Shown here in pieces: positions 39,701 through 53,591 of a DNA stretch of 64,000 bases (position 1 is the stretch's first letter; each line of letters opens with the position of its first letter). The notes below the pieces were generated by a model that worked only from the letters and a program-made list of their open reading frames with translations, had not been told where the DNA came from and ran no database searches. The translations under genes and the position numbers were made by a program. The stretch is from Chondrilla cf. caribensis (lineage: Eukaryota; Porifera; Demospongiae; Chondrillida; Chondrillidae): contig OZ026570.1 in NCBI GenBank assembly GCA_964020155.1, positions 2,457,221-2,521,220 on the forward strand, written 5' to 3'.

Positions 39701-42700
39701 ATATTCATTGGTACTCGTACATCATATTGGCACTGGGAATTTGTGGTGGATAAAAAGGTTTAGCAGATAAAGCAGCGGCAGATTGACAAGAATTCACTGT
39801 ACTCCACCAGCATGGATCTATAGTATGCACATGGGCAGCCATTTTCACAATCAGCCATGTACAGTATATAGCGAATTCACGTTAATCCACCATATTTTGT
39901 TATCAAAGAATATGGTGGATTAACGAGTTTAGCGGATTAACTGGATATTCATTGGTACTTGTACATTATATTGGTAATGGGAGATTGTGGCAAATTAAAA
40001 GGTTTGGAAGATTAACGAGAATTCACTGTATGTACCACAGTTAGTAAGGTTATCAAAGGAAAATGTGCTCACATCCACCACGTGAACACACTTTTGAATA
40101 GGTTCTAGTAATCTTTTGGCGAAAATTTAAACTTTTTTATAAGTATACATGCTACAACATGCTACATATTAAGTCCATTTGGAGTATGTATGTACATAGC
40201 CTGCTTAATCACACCTTGTGGAATACCAAGGATAAGGATTATTTGACGGATATTGATGGTGTACCATTCTTCTTTGTCCCAAGAGCATGCAATTACGATG
40301 AGACCAGTGAAAGTAGGTACTTTCAACATGTGCGTATTAATACGTAGTGTGTGTGTGATAGTCATACGTATACGTATATGTAGGTCAGTTACTCAGCAAG
40401 CACACCAAATCTGTACCAAATCTGAGGGACTTGCTATCAATAGTGGTTGACAAGCTATATGTGAGCTATAACCATGTGAAATGCATACATATGTACCAAC
40501 ATGGAGTATATACCAACCAGGGTACACACTAAGCTGGTCAATTGATATTATATACATTCAAAGGTGTATACGTAAATATATACCCCACGTATACCTGCAT
40601 AGCTATCAATGCTACTACACAATGTAGTGAATAGCAAATGTTCACGTACGTACTTGGACAGCATAGCATTTCTCAAAACAACCAGTAGAGCTTCCTTCAA
40701 TGATACACTGTATTTCAGCAGTGGCTGAAGAAAACAATACAAAACAATATGATCACGTTGAGGCTGTCATGGTCAAATACCAAATGGCAGGGCTAACCCT
40801 GATCACGAGCTCATCTCAACAGTACAATATAACATTTTTTCCTAAAAATGGCCTCACACTACATACATTATTGATTTTACGTACAATTACATACATTTCT
40901 TTATCCTAGTTTGGTGCTGCTGTGAAATCTATTAATAATCATTACCAAAACAATATACAACAAAACTACACACAATTACACACAATATACGGATATGCAA
41001 CAAAATACATACAATCACACATACGTACGTAAGTGTATGCTCAGATTGTAATGGTGAATGCGTGATAGGCATGTACTGGAAGAACAATAGGCATCATACA
41101 TATTATACATGCATGGATTGCAAGTGTGTACACAAGTGTAGAATGTACGTACGTAGGTGTGTGCATACATACATGTGTAGACTGTATCTGTGCACACAAA
41201 TATGTAGAATGTAGGTGTGTGCATGTGTGTATGTGTGGACTGTGGGTGTGTGTACATGTGTGGACTGTAGGGGTGTGTGTACATGTGTAGACTGTGGGTG
41301 GGCGTGTACATGTGTGCACTGTAGGTGTGTGTGTACATGTGTGGACTGTAGCTTCACACAAGATGTATACATAGGAGATTAATACACATACATAAGTAGT
41401 GTACATGAAAATACGTACATATGTACCATAATGTATGCATGTGCATTACAAGGATATATGCATGTATGCACTGTACAGACATCGTAGGTACAGTCTGCAC
41501 TGCATCAACCAACTTGAATGGCTTCCATGAACTCCTCAGCAGGTGTTAGAGGGAAGAAGGGTAGGTAGTTGAGAACTCCTTCAATGGTCTTAATGCAGTC
41601 CTGGTCCAGCACGGTCTCTCTACTTTCCGACTTCCTGATCAGCTTTGCCAGGATGCCTGGTGGCACAGGAATACATGAAATACACATTACAACTGCCATA
41701 CGTACGTACACACAGTACACACAGTACATACATACTCCTCAATCCTGATTTTTGGTGAACTGTTGAATGCAAACCAACATGGTACCCTCCTATACATGCA
41801 CACAGTACTTGCCACTCAAAGTAATATTTACAGAGCAATGTATGTATGTACTAAGTGAGTACACTGTATGGATAGCATGTACATATCATGTAAATGTAAT
41901 CCACATACTTCTCAATCTACCGACAATTCATCCACCAAGCCTTACTCTCCACTATGTCTTCCCAGTATGAAATAGGCAGATAATGACGAATAATTTGTTC
42001 ACCAAACCTTATTTAAATTTACCATATAATTTTTGAAAGTGAAATGTGGTGGATCACACACTGCATACACTGTACATGTGGCCCCCATTCCTAAACTACA
42101 ACAACGATACTGTCACCTTTCACACACACCTGAGCAGGTGGCTAGTGCACCAATAGAGAATATAAAGTACATTACTTTATGTCCCACTGCCAGGGAGGGA
42201 GGGGAGGTCGCCAGGATACTGAAAGTTTACAAGCCACACGGATGCATACACATGTACTTGGGTACATGCTTGTGAATACATAGAAGGTATCTGCAATAAC
42301 TCTGCACCTTATTGATACAAGCTATACACAGGTGGCCAATTGAAGTGTACACTAGTAAGCAATACACAGGTCCCACACCCTACAAATTGTATACGTAGCT
42401 ACATACAGGCATACATTCATGGCATACTGCCTACAAGGGTACCTCCATATATGGCAACACCTCATTTGAAGGTCATCCCAGTGTTGAGCGCAGTGTGAAG
42501 ATAATAATCTCAATTACCAGTCACAGGAATTCCTACACCGCATCACACTTTCAAGATGGGAATTAGGACCACTTCACAAATATGACCACATTGACAGGTC
42601 CCACAAGTGATCCATTTGTGAGGTTCTACTGCGTGTAGGTGTGGCTAAGGAGAGCACAACACTGTCCCACCACTGCACTGCTCCTGTACCTATGTAGTGC

Positions 42701-45700
42701 TTGCTGTACGTAGACGAACTGGTGACAATGTTCTTCAGAATCTGCTTCACAATCTCCTTCCTGGCTATTCTGTGAACCTGGAGCAGGTAGAGTGGAGAAC
42801 AATGCCCAATGCCCAGCATGGTAGACAAAATATCAGCATCCATATACGATAGCATACAGAATTTTATCTACTTATGTGTACAGTATGTACATACAGTAAG
42901 TACAACTGAGTGCAAAAATAGTGCCACAATCACAGCAGATATAAACAGTGTACAAACAAATACATTTTTCGAAGATGTACAAATTGGTATGCATTGCAAA
43001 TACGTATAGGTAACCTATATACTTATTCTAACCCTAACCCTAACCCTGTATGTACCAGAGTGTATACACTAATACATATACGTACGTACGTATGTATGTA
43101 TGCGGTGTATCATCTTTGGGAAGGATACAGGGAATGGACCCTTTGTAAGGGATACCGAGGGTGAAGTACACTAGTACACTAGTATACTAGTGTACTATGA
43201 AATACATTGTACTGTATATTTTTGGTATATCAAACTTCGGACCAGACACACTCCAATCTCTCTAACAATAAACCAGAAACCACCTGGGTTCTGGAACATA
43301 ACAAATCCATTGTCCAAGGTATGAGAGCATGGAACAATACCTCGGCTAGGTAAACACCTTCAACTCTCATTCAGAAAAACAGAGAAAATGTGCCAAATCT
43401 ACACTTCGTTCACACAGCGATGTTACGTAAACAGGTCGAACTAGTTGTCTACATGCATTGAACAGTGATTGCCTTGAAGTTCCAGGAACCAAAAGGGATC
43501 ACAAAGGAGGTGAAGGGCGATTATGAACACCACACTGCAACACTCGTACAAATTGGGTTACATTCAATTTGTAACCAATAAATACAGTACATAGGTATGT
43601 ACATGCATACATAGTATTACATTGAAGACGCGGTATCATTGTGTATGCACATGTTCGCATGTTAAATAGTAATTACATAAGTACGTACGTACACATGCAT
43701 GTACAAACTGTTGTACATCAGAGCTTTCTTCAGGAGGACAAAAATGGGAAGAGTATGATGATGTCTATTCCTCTGTTAAGCTGTACTTAACACTTACTGG
43801 TGTGTAAGATCATACATACATGTACATACAACCTTCATACTTTAACTAACAAACATACTTTGGCACCTCTTCCCCTTTTCTCCCATTCGTATGGGAGAAG
43901 TATATAACATAAACATAATAGGTATGTAGTATGTATGTACATACTGTACACACAGTATACAATACATAAGTAGTTACCCAGACACAATGCACAAATGGGT
44001 ATGTGGACACCAGTACAAATAGTTGTGTGGACACAGGCACCCGGTAATGTGGACACAGTGTACGCACACACATTCATGTAGACACTATGTATACAGAGTC
44101 ATGTGGGCACAGTACACAAGGCCAATCAACTACAACAGCACCTACCTCATAAGTATGAACTAGCAATTTAGCTCCAGTGCTGCAGACTTGCTGGTGTACT
44201 GAGGTCAAGTCAGCAAATGGGGCATTGGGGAATTTAGGGGAGAATCCCTCCATCAAGTAGAGAGCAAAGGCAACCAGTCCTTCGAGCACAGAATCCCATC
44301 CTTGAACACTGTTCTTCACTGTGTCCTGTAGCAGGTCCTCCATCTTGAGTATGGTTGGAGTTGTGTCTAGCGAACAACAACAGATGATGCATTCACATGT
44401 AAGGAAGTACGTACTAACTGAGTTGACAGACACTGTGATCACCTCTTCACAGCACCAAAGAGACTATTGTACGTACATACATAGGTACATTTACATACAG
44501 TGGACTTAACATAATCTGCTACCAAATATGTACATTAGTAAGTTTCAATAAAAGAAGGATTTTAGGCTAATGTAATTGTGATACTACATTGGAGCTTACA
44601 TTACCAACTTCCTTTGAAATCTGACCGAAATCTGAGACACAGTCATCATTGCGGACTGTATTACGAAAACCCCTATATCATTTCAACACCCATTGTGATG
44701 GTATTTGTTGCACAATCAAGGATTCACTGCATGCAGTCACGTACCCACTGATGTGAAGTCAACAGTGAACACTTGATCATAACATTACAATTGAGAGAGA
44801 AATGTCATATGTACAGTAACGTGTATGAGGAAGGATTGATGTCGATATTAACAGTAGTGTGTATGATTACTATGTATGTGTGCAGTGCATACGCTATGTA
44901 CGCAAGTACACATGTATTTGTATTTAAACTCTGCATATATGCATGAACAGTATGTATGTGCAATGTACAGTGGAACCTCTCTATTACAAACCTCTAAATT
45001 GCAGAAACCTCCATATTAAGGACACCATTCTGTGTCCCAGTGTATTGAATGCAGTGTATTAAATGACCTCTGAATCGATGAAACCTCTGTAATAAGGACT
45101 AAATCTAAGGTCCCAAAGTGTCCATACTAGAGACGTTCCACTGTAGGTGTAATCTATTAGCCATCAGTTAAATTATGATACTGGTAGGCCACTCAGGCAG
45201 GAAGGGTAGTCTGTAGGGTCACAAGTCAGACTTACAGTGAACTGTATCAAAATACACATACAAATGTACCCAAATGTGATTAGTGAGTAAGTACCAATGC
45301 TTGTAAACAACCTGTTTCAGGTGCTATATGTACAGTACACAATATGTTTAGGCACTATATTGACAATATACAGCCTGTTTTACTGTAGGTGATATACGTA
45401 TGTACAGTACACAATGTGTTTCATGTGCTACATTTACAGTACACACCCTGTTTCAGGTGCTATATGTACAGTACACACCCTGTTTCAGGTGCTATATGTA
45501 CAGTACACACCCTGTTTCAGGTGCTATATGTACAGTACACACCCTGTTTCAGGTGCTATATGTACAGTACACACCCTGTTTCAGGTGCTATATGTACAGT
45601 ACACAACCTGTGTTCTGTATTGGGTGGTGAACAGCAGACTACAAGACTCCACCTTTGATCCATCTTGAACACTTCCAGCGTTCCATGTCTCTGATGCTCT

Positions 45701-47284
45701 TGGTCACAGCCGATTTAAGAAGTGTAAATATCTAAACACAACCAGGAAACACAAGGAATGTCCAGCAGCATTGCACACATATCAGGACTAACGTGTGTAA
45801 CACACCCTTAGGTACGTAACTCATAGGGGCAAGCACCCAACTTCATGTGGGTGTTGGCAATCTCAACAATGCAATAATGTACATACGTACATACGTGTCA
45901 CAGTATTTTAACATGTTTGTACAGGCTGAACATGCATATATGTATATACGTATGATTATGTGCGTACGTATGTACAGTATGTGAGTGTAAGTATATTACG
46001 TATGTATGGATGTAGATAGCTAAGGAGAATCTCAACCAATGATGTATGTGTGTATACACATGACACTTGTGTGAAGAGGTAGAAACAACCTAGGTGACCA
46101 CAGGGTGACAAACGTGATAACAACCTAGGTGCTGAATTTGACCATATACGTACGTATGTTTATATGTAAGTATGCATATACATATGTATGTTATATGTAC
46201 TGTACATGACTCTAAGTATACCATGTACCTATGTAAGCAGAGAGATAATCTGAGTGCAGTTTAGGAGGAGCTGACCTGGTCTTGAAGTCCATGTATGCGA
46301 GACACCGATAACAGGACAGCCACACAAAACGGAGACATCAAAGACGCCGAAGCTGTAGAAAGACTAGCCTGCAAGATAGGACAAAGGGATAGGTGACTGG
46401 GGGTGGGCGCAGTGGACAAACACGAGCTGCTTGTGAGATTATGTCCCCAACAGTGATACCCATTTGAAATGGTTGTACGTATGTATGTACGTACTACAAT
46501 GAATTCCTGTTAATCCGTCACCAATTTATTTGCCACAATTTCTCATGCAATACAAACATAATGTCCAAGTACTAGTGAATATCCAGTTACTCTGTCCTTG
46601 TTAATCCACCATTTTTTTTGAAAACAAATTGTGGCAGATTAACCAGAATTCACTGTACATAGTAAGTATGTACCTACGTACGTACATGTACGTATACAGA
46701 AATATTGAATAAGGATTGCATTTTGACATACAATAAAATTCAGCAAAATGACCACATATATGCGAACCCAGATAATAACAATATAATCACACTCTCATTT
46801 CCATGGCATTCAACAGACCTCACACTTAAAGACAGTGAAAAAAATTGAGACAAATTGTGAGTTGTATGTATGTACACACGCGATTACATACCTTAACTGC
46901 ATCAATGAGTTCTTTCCCTAGTTCTTGCTGCTGCTTGATGGCGAATGAGATGTGGACCATCACTGTACCTTCTGTTTGCAGCAGCTCATTCTGAGGTATC
47001 GCAATAGTTATGTCACTGCACAGAGAATAGATATGGATAATGAAACATTGAGTGGGTTTATTATGTACGTATATAAATACTTATTTATTGGCAGCAATTC
47101 ATAGAACCCATGCCACCCCAACTAGCTAGATGTAATGTACATAAAAACACAGGGTAGTAAATTCTTGTGAATCTGCCATCACTTCAACTCTCTGCCCTTA
47201 TTATCCAACACAATATACAAACAGTAACGAATATCCAGTCAATCCACCAACTCACTAATGTACAATTTATTCCAAAAACCAATG

Positions 47285-47337
<53 letters not shown>

Positions 47338-48141
47338 ATGTGTGCCTGTGTGTATATGCATGTGCACATACGTACATTGACAACATACATATCCATGTAT
47401 GTACATAGACATACGACAATATGCACAATGAATATCCACACCACTACCCCACATGCCAACTACACAGGTAACGCTAGGTTACACGAACACTGCACATACG
47501 TATGTTGTAATGATGTTCAACTGAACCTCTCAGATGTGCTGGTAGTCTGTGCCACCTCCTTGTCCAACTCATTGAAAAGCATCACCACATTGTTCAGGGC
47601 CAGGCTCCTGAGTCCCTACGTTAACACAACAAATACATACATGAAAACTATACATACACATAATATGTTCATACTCAAACATGTACGTACGTATGTATGT
47701 ACTGTATGTATGTACATACAATGAACTCACAGCACATGCAATTCATTTTTGAAAAACAAGGTGATTAATGAGTTTTGTGGTTTGATATCATATTCATTGC
47801 TGTTTGTGTAGTATATAGGTGTTGGGGATTGCCATGGATAAAAGGTCTGGTGGATGGAGCAGTGGTATGTAGATTACTGAGAATTGACTGTAAATACACA
47901 AAAATGCATGCACATGTACGTGTACAGGTAAGCATGCAAATATTCACATCTGCACACATGTATGCTAGATATGGTTAGTGAAAAACTTCACTCGCTCTTC
48001 GAAATGATTGATAAACGATACTATACAAAACAGTTACATGCATGTTTGTACCAATTTTGTCAACACCTTGTCTCCTAGTAAATAATTATGGAAATATTTC
48101 CACACACACACACACAAATTAACCCGTGCACAACACACACA

Positions 48142-48185
<44 letters not shown>

Positions 48186-49707
48186 CATGCATACACAAAC
48201 ACACACACAAACACACAAACACACAAACACACACAAACACACACACACACACACACACATACACACACACATACACACACAAACAAACAAACAAACACAA
48301 ACAAACACACACACAGCCAATATATGTGTGTGTGTAGGGAAGTTTAGCCTGTAATGGGTACACAGGTCCAGTGACCAGAGATCATCTGGGTTGAAAGCCA
48401 ATCCTCACACGACCTCATTAACCTTGTTCAAAGTACACAAAAATGCATAAACACCATAACTCAGGAGCCTGCCTAAACAAATATTGACATATCAAAAAAT
48501 GTACATCTAGTATACGTAGCTTTGATCTACACAATGATATAAATATACACACATAATAATGTGCGTGTACAAAAATTAATATCTTCAAATGAGGGATAAA
48601 AATAGTAACATTGGGTTCCTCTTCGGTTTAATTAGTGATGAAGTCAGGGGTGAACTAATTAATTAGTGATATAATCCGAATGTCCTCCAGAGGTGAATAA
48701 CATCAGGGATCAATCCTATGAGGTGACTCGTTGCGAGGGAGGTAACCTAGTCACCAGGGTGTGTTTGTCAGTCATGCATAGTGGTGCAGTGATGTATGTA
48801 GAATGTTACCCATATTCAGATAATTGATGAAATAGGACCAATACAGTCCGTACTGATAGGTGATTTGGTGTGTTGTACACAAGAATGGTAGTGCAGTGGA
48901 ACCTCTGCTAAAAGACACTCTGAATGAAGGATGCCATAGAAATTACCTCCTTATTAAGGACACTTGAAAAGCAACGAAAATAGACTCTCCTATAGTGCTA
49001 CTAATTTCCACCTCTGAAGAGTGGACAAACTCTTTACAGTGGACAAATTACCTGGTCCCAATGTGTCCTGTATAAAGAGGTTTCACTGTATTGGAATTGT
49101 TGGATTTGCTTCCATGAGAAACATACATAAATACTGTATGAATTACAAAAATGAAATCAGAGTCTCAATTTAGGGACTTTGAAATAACCCCAAATGAGCG
49201 ACCTTGCTGTGGACACTCTCATACACTAGTAAACTCAAAGGAATTAAAATGACCAACACATAACAATACATTGAATATGTGCGTGCAAAATCCACTATTG
49301 GGTATATCAGCAACAATAAAGTCAGTACCGATATGTAAAAACAAATGATATTGGTTGATAACCAGTGTTAGCGCAATGCTAGCTATGCATGTATGTGTAC
49401 ATACTGAAAGTAGTTTTTGTGTACACACGAACCCCTTTGACACTTTTAACATACGTGACCTGTACACATGGGTGGCATAGTCTTGCATAGCCAGACACAT
49501 TCTTGCCTCCAATTGAAAAAATGGGACTCTGGTGACCATGTAATAACAGTGGAGTCATAGTGGAGGTCTGGCCATGCAAGCTTATGGGTGCTATACATGT
49601 ACTGGTCCTTGGGTTCACACTTGTGCAATCCAACCAACTTTGAACCTCATCAATGTGGGTCATATGATAATAATTATTTTAACAAATCAATCAAACTCAT
49701 TCACGAG

Positions 49708-49741
<34 letters not shown>

Positions 49742-52700
49742 ACACACACACTTGCACACATTCTAGCACTTAAAGGTTAATCGCTTTCCAATGTACACAA
49801 GGTCTTTATAATAGACGTGTGTGTATGTGTGTGTGTGTGTGCATGTGTGTATACAGTATGGTTCATGGAAAAGGTAACCTTTTTGTCGGTTACCCTGTAA
49901 TCAGTTAACCGTTAGCGATAACGGAATATCGGTTAGAAGTAACGCAATATCCGTTAGCGGCTAATCCGTCAACAGTTAATCCGTTAACCAGTAACGTATG
50001 ACGTCACTTGTTATGTCTAGCACGAGTGAAACGTACCTGAGTTTTCGACCGTAGTTTCTTTAGCGTTAAGCTTTAACTTCTCTGTAAGATACGTACGCAG
50101 TCGTCTGAAAACACTCGTCAAAAATCACTGGAACAATAAAAATAGTTAACGGTTAATCCGTTAACAGTTTAACTGTTAATCCGTTAACGATTAACGGTTA
50201 ATCCGTTAACGGAAAACAGATAAATTGTATCGGTTAACCTTTAGCGCTTAACGGTTCACCATTACCTTTTCCATGAACCGTACTGTACCTGTATGTAAAT
50301 ATATAGTATCTCAAGTATATACGTACATACACACCTTAGCTGACAATGCAATAAGTTGATAGATGACAGGTGGCAGTTCAGAAGGCTTCATAGTTCTCAT
50401 GGTCATGAAGGCTTTGCTGAACACCTTCTTCAACTCTTGATCACTCATCTTAATGTCTCTGAGATCGAATACAAGAACTAAGAAACATTATCCATAATAC
50501 CATGCCAAGTTCACACTGTATGTACGTACATTCACATACAGGAAATGATGTACGTACGTATACAAATATGAATGTACGTACATAGAGTGGGGCTTAGCTC
50601 ATCCAACCTGTTAGTTCCTTGAACATGCATGCACATAAACCAGGTGTTGAATTAATAGAGGTACATTGTCAATATCTCGATGAGAGTGAAGGATAATAAA
50701 AGTAACGTTGGATAATTGAGCATTTAGGATAAACCTGATTTGACTACACGAGTACATGCACATAGAGGCATGGTTCATAGGTACATGGTAACAAAAGATA
50801 CAGTACTGGTACAGTACAGCCACTTATAGTAGCATATGGCTAGTGATTCCCCAGGTTAAATAAGATACCCTGATAGTAGTTGAAATGCTATCACTTATGA
50901 CAACTACATACGTACCTACGTACAAATGAAAGTACAGTGGAAACTCATTGAGACAAACTACAAGGGACCCACAAAATGAGTTCCTGTTATCAGATGTTCT
51001 TCTGATCAGGACTTGCTTACTACATGTACACTACTACAGCAAACCAAATGATGCTTGGAAATTAGTTTGTATTTAGCAGAAATTAGTCTTGAGAGTGTTT
51101 GTCTTAATGAGATTCTACTGCATACACTGTATTAAAAAAATTATGATAAATCAAATGTGACAACAAGCATGATACACACATCTTCAATGACACCATTATA
51201 AACATGAAATCACTTTTATTTATTAATTTCATTGTAAATATGTGTATTATATGTATATACGTATAGGTGTATATAACATATAGAAACATAAGTATACACA
51301 ATAGGATTTATGTGTATTGGAAATAATATTCATTATTCATTGCAAATATTATTGGTCATTATTTTATTGTATTATATATTATTGTATTGTACATATGCAC
51401 ATGTTTTAATAAAATTAATGTGTTTTAATTTCAGTAGTACTGAACTACCCACCACACATCTCAGCAGTACTCAACTACCCACCACACATCTCAGTAGTAC
51501 TCAACTACCCACCACACATCTCAGCAGTACTCAACTACCCACCACACATCTCAGCAGTACTCAACTACCCACCACACATCTCAGCAGTACTAAACTACCC
51601 ACCACACATCTCAGCAGTACTCAACTACCCACCACACATCTCAGCAGTACTCAACTACCCACCACACATCTCAGCAGTACTCAACTACCCACCATACCTA
51701 AAATTCAAATGTACATATTGATATGTTCAATTAGACAACAGGTATGAATTGCATAATGGGTACACTGGAATCCATTCAAGCAGCTGGCCGACCCTGGAGT
51801 AGACATACATTCTAGCCCACCGACAATACCATTATTATCCACTTTCCCTTATTGGAGTATATTATTTTGGTACAGGAAAGGGATGAAATAGTGTGGCTTC
51901 TTGGGTGAAGTGACAGCAAACATTTGTGTGGCTTCTTGGGTGAGCTGTGTCCCTTTCAAAAATTAAGGAGCAGGGGATGCTGTTAGGTGGCTTCTTTGAC
52001 AATGTATTCCATTAGTGTAGAGAAATACATTTTTGTGGTTACCATAGCAATTCACCTGAATCTCTGTATACACTCATTTGACTTATTATTATTCATTTCA
52101 TATCATAGTGGAAGGTCTTGGGGGTGTGTTGCATGGCATGTTAACATTGTATTATTTTGGTTGCATCAAAGACATATACTGTATCATTGCTATTTACTGT
52201 ATTTATGACTTTATATACATTATTGACTATAATAGTACCACAACCAGCCTATAAAGCAGAGAGGGGGGGGCAAAAAGTATGTATATGAAATTGCATGGAG
52301 AGAGGAGGATATGTACAGTTCAAACTGCATAAAAATATTGGGCTAGTGGAGGCATTTTTGAATGGAAGGGGTAAATTTTCAAGGAAGGGTTGGGGGGGGG
52401 GGGGGGGGGGGTGGTCAAAACTAATCCCAAGAGGATGCAAATGACTCTTGCTTGACCACCTGTTCTCCAGTGTTCGTGCAGATAAATTGATAAAAATATC
52501 CAACAACCCCTCAGTGGCTTCAATGTACGAGAAGTAAATGTGTACTGTAATTCTCACCAGAAACACACCACCAACACAAAATTAATAAGGCTTCATACAG
52601 TGTTCTATGGTCAACTAACCTGCACATTGTGATAATCGCACACACGTTGTTATGAGGCCATCTTTGAGAGGAAACAAAAATCGTAGGTCAATTCACATAC

Positions 52701-53518
52701 AGTAGTGTGCCCAAGTACAGTACACAGCTTAAAGGAAACATTGTTTATCATGTACAAGATTGTAATCGCAGTGTGTATGTCACTAGAGCACATACGTACT
52801 TGTGCAAATTCCTGTCTGACCTGGTTGAATGGGTACCATAGTCCCTATTTGTATGCATGTATGTATGTATGTACAGACTACAAATCACTACGACCATACA
52901 CATGTACTAGATAGCAATATGTGCGTACACACTACAATTAAAAGAATTGTGTAAATATACACATTTATGCACGGATCCCTACATGATAATTTGAATACTG
53001 ATTATATTCCTACATTACACGTACACACCTGATGGTGCAAAGGGTGTCCAAGAGTCCACAGCGCTCTTCTTCTGCATCTATCGAACACTTGCCGTTAACT
53101 TCCTTGTCAGATTCGACGATGGACACGAGAAGTTTGGGAAACAATTCCAACGATCTTCCTTTAGTCACAGAACCCTTCTTAATCTTCTCCAGTATCCTAT
53201 TGGCTGTGTCTGATGCCGTCTTGGGGTTTAAATTATCCACCTCCACCAATAGGATGGACACCAGCTGCTGCCCCATGTCTTTACCTATGTCTTCTGTCTC
53301 CAGAATATCAAGAACAAACTCAAATACTTCACTTTGAGCTTGAGATGAACCACCATTTGCATTGGTTTGAAGTTCTAGAGGGGAAACGTACAATAAAGTA
53401 AGAGAATATACAGATCTATCGCCTCTGATGTCAAGTTTTCATTCAAGTAAACGTGCAATTAGTGTATTGTGCAGACACAGACACACGTGTGTGTGTGTGC
53501 CCACACTCAAACAGAGAG

Positions 53519-53591
<73 letters not shown>

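Noticed and set aside
42574..42690. Continuation of FANCI exon 10 past 42690 ([13 protein letters not shown]...)
   Set aside because: It looks vaguely FANCI-like, but the donor at 42689 joins exon 11, whose residues align far better with FANCI.
43200..43580. Possible retroelement remnant ([22 protein letters not shown] frame with stops)
   Set aside because: Only suggestive; no conserved catalytic motif seen, so not annotated.
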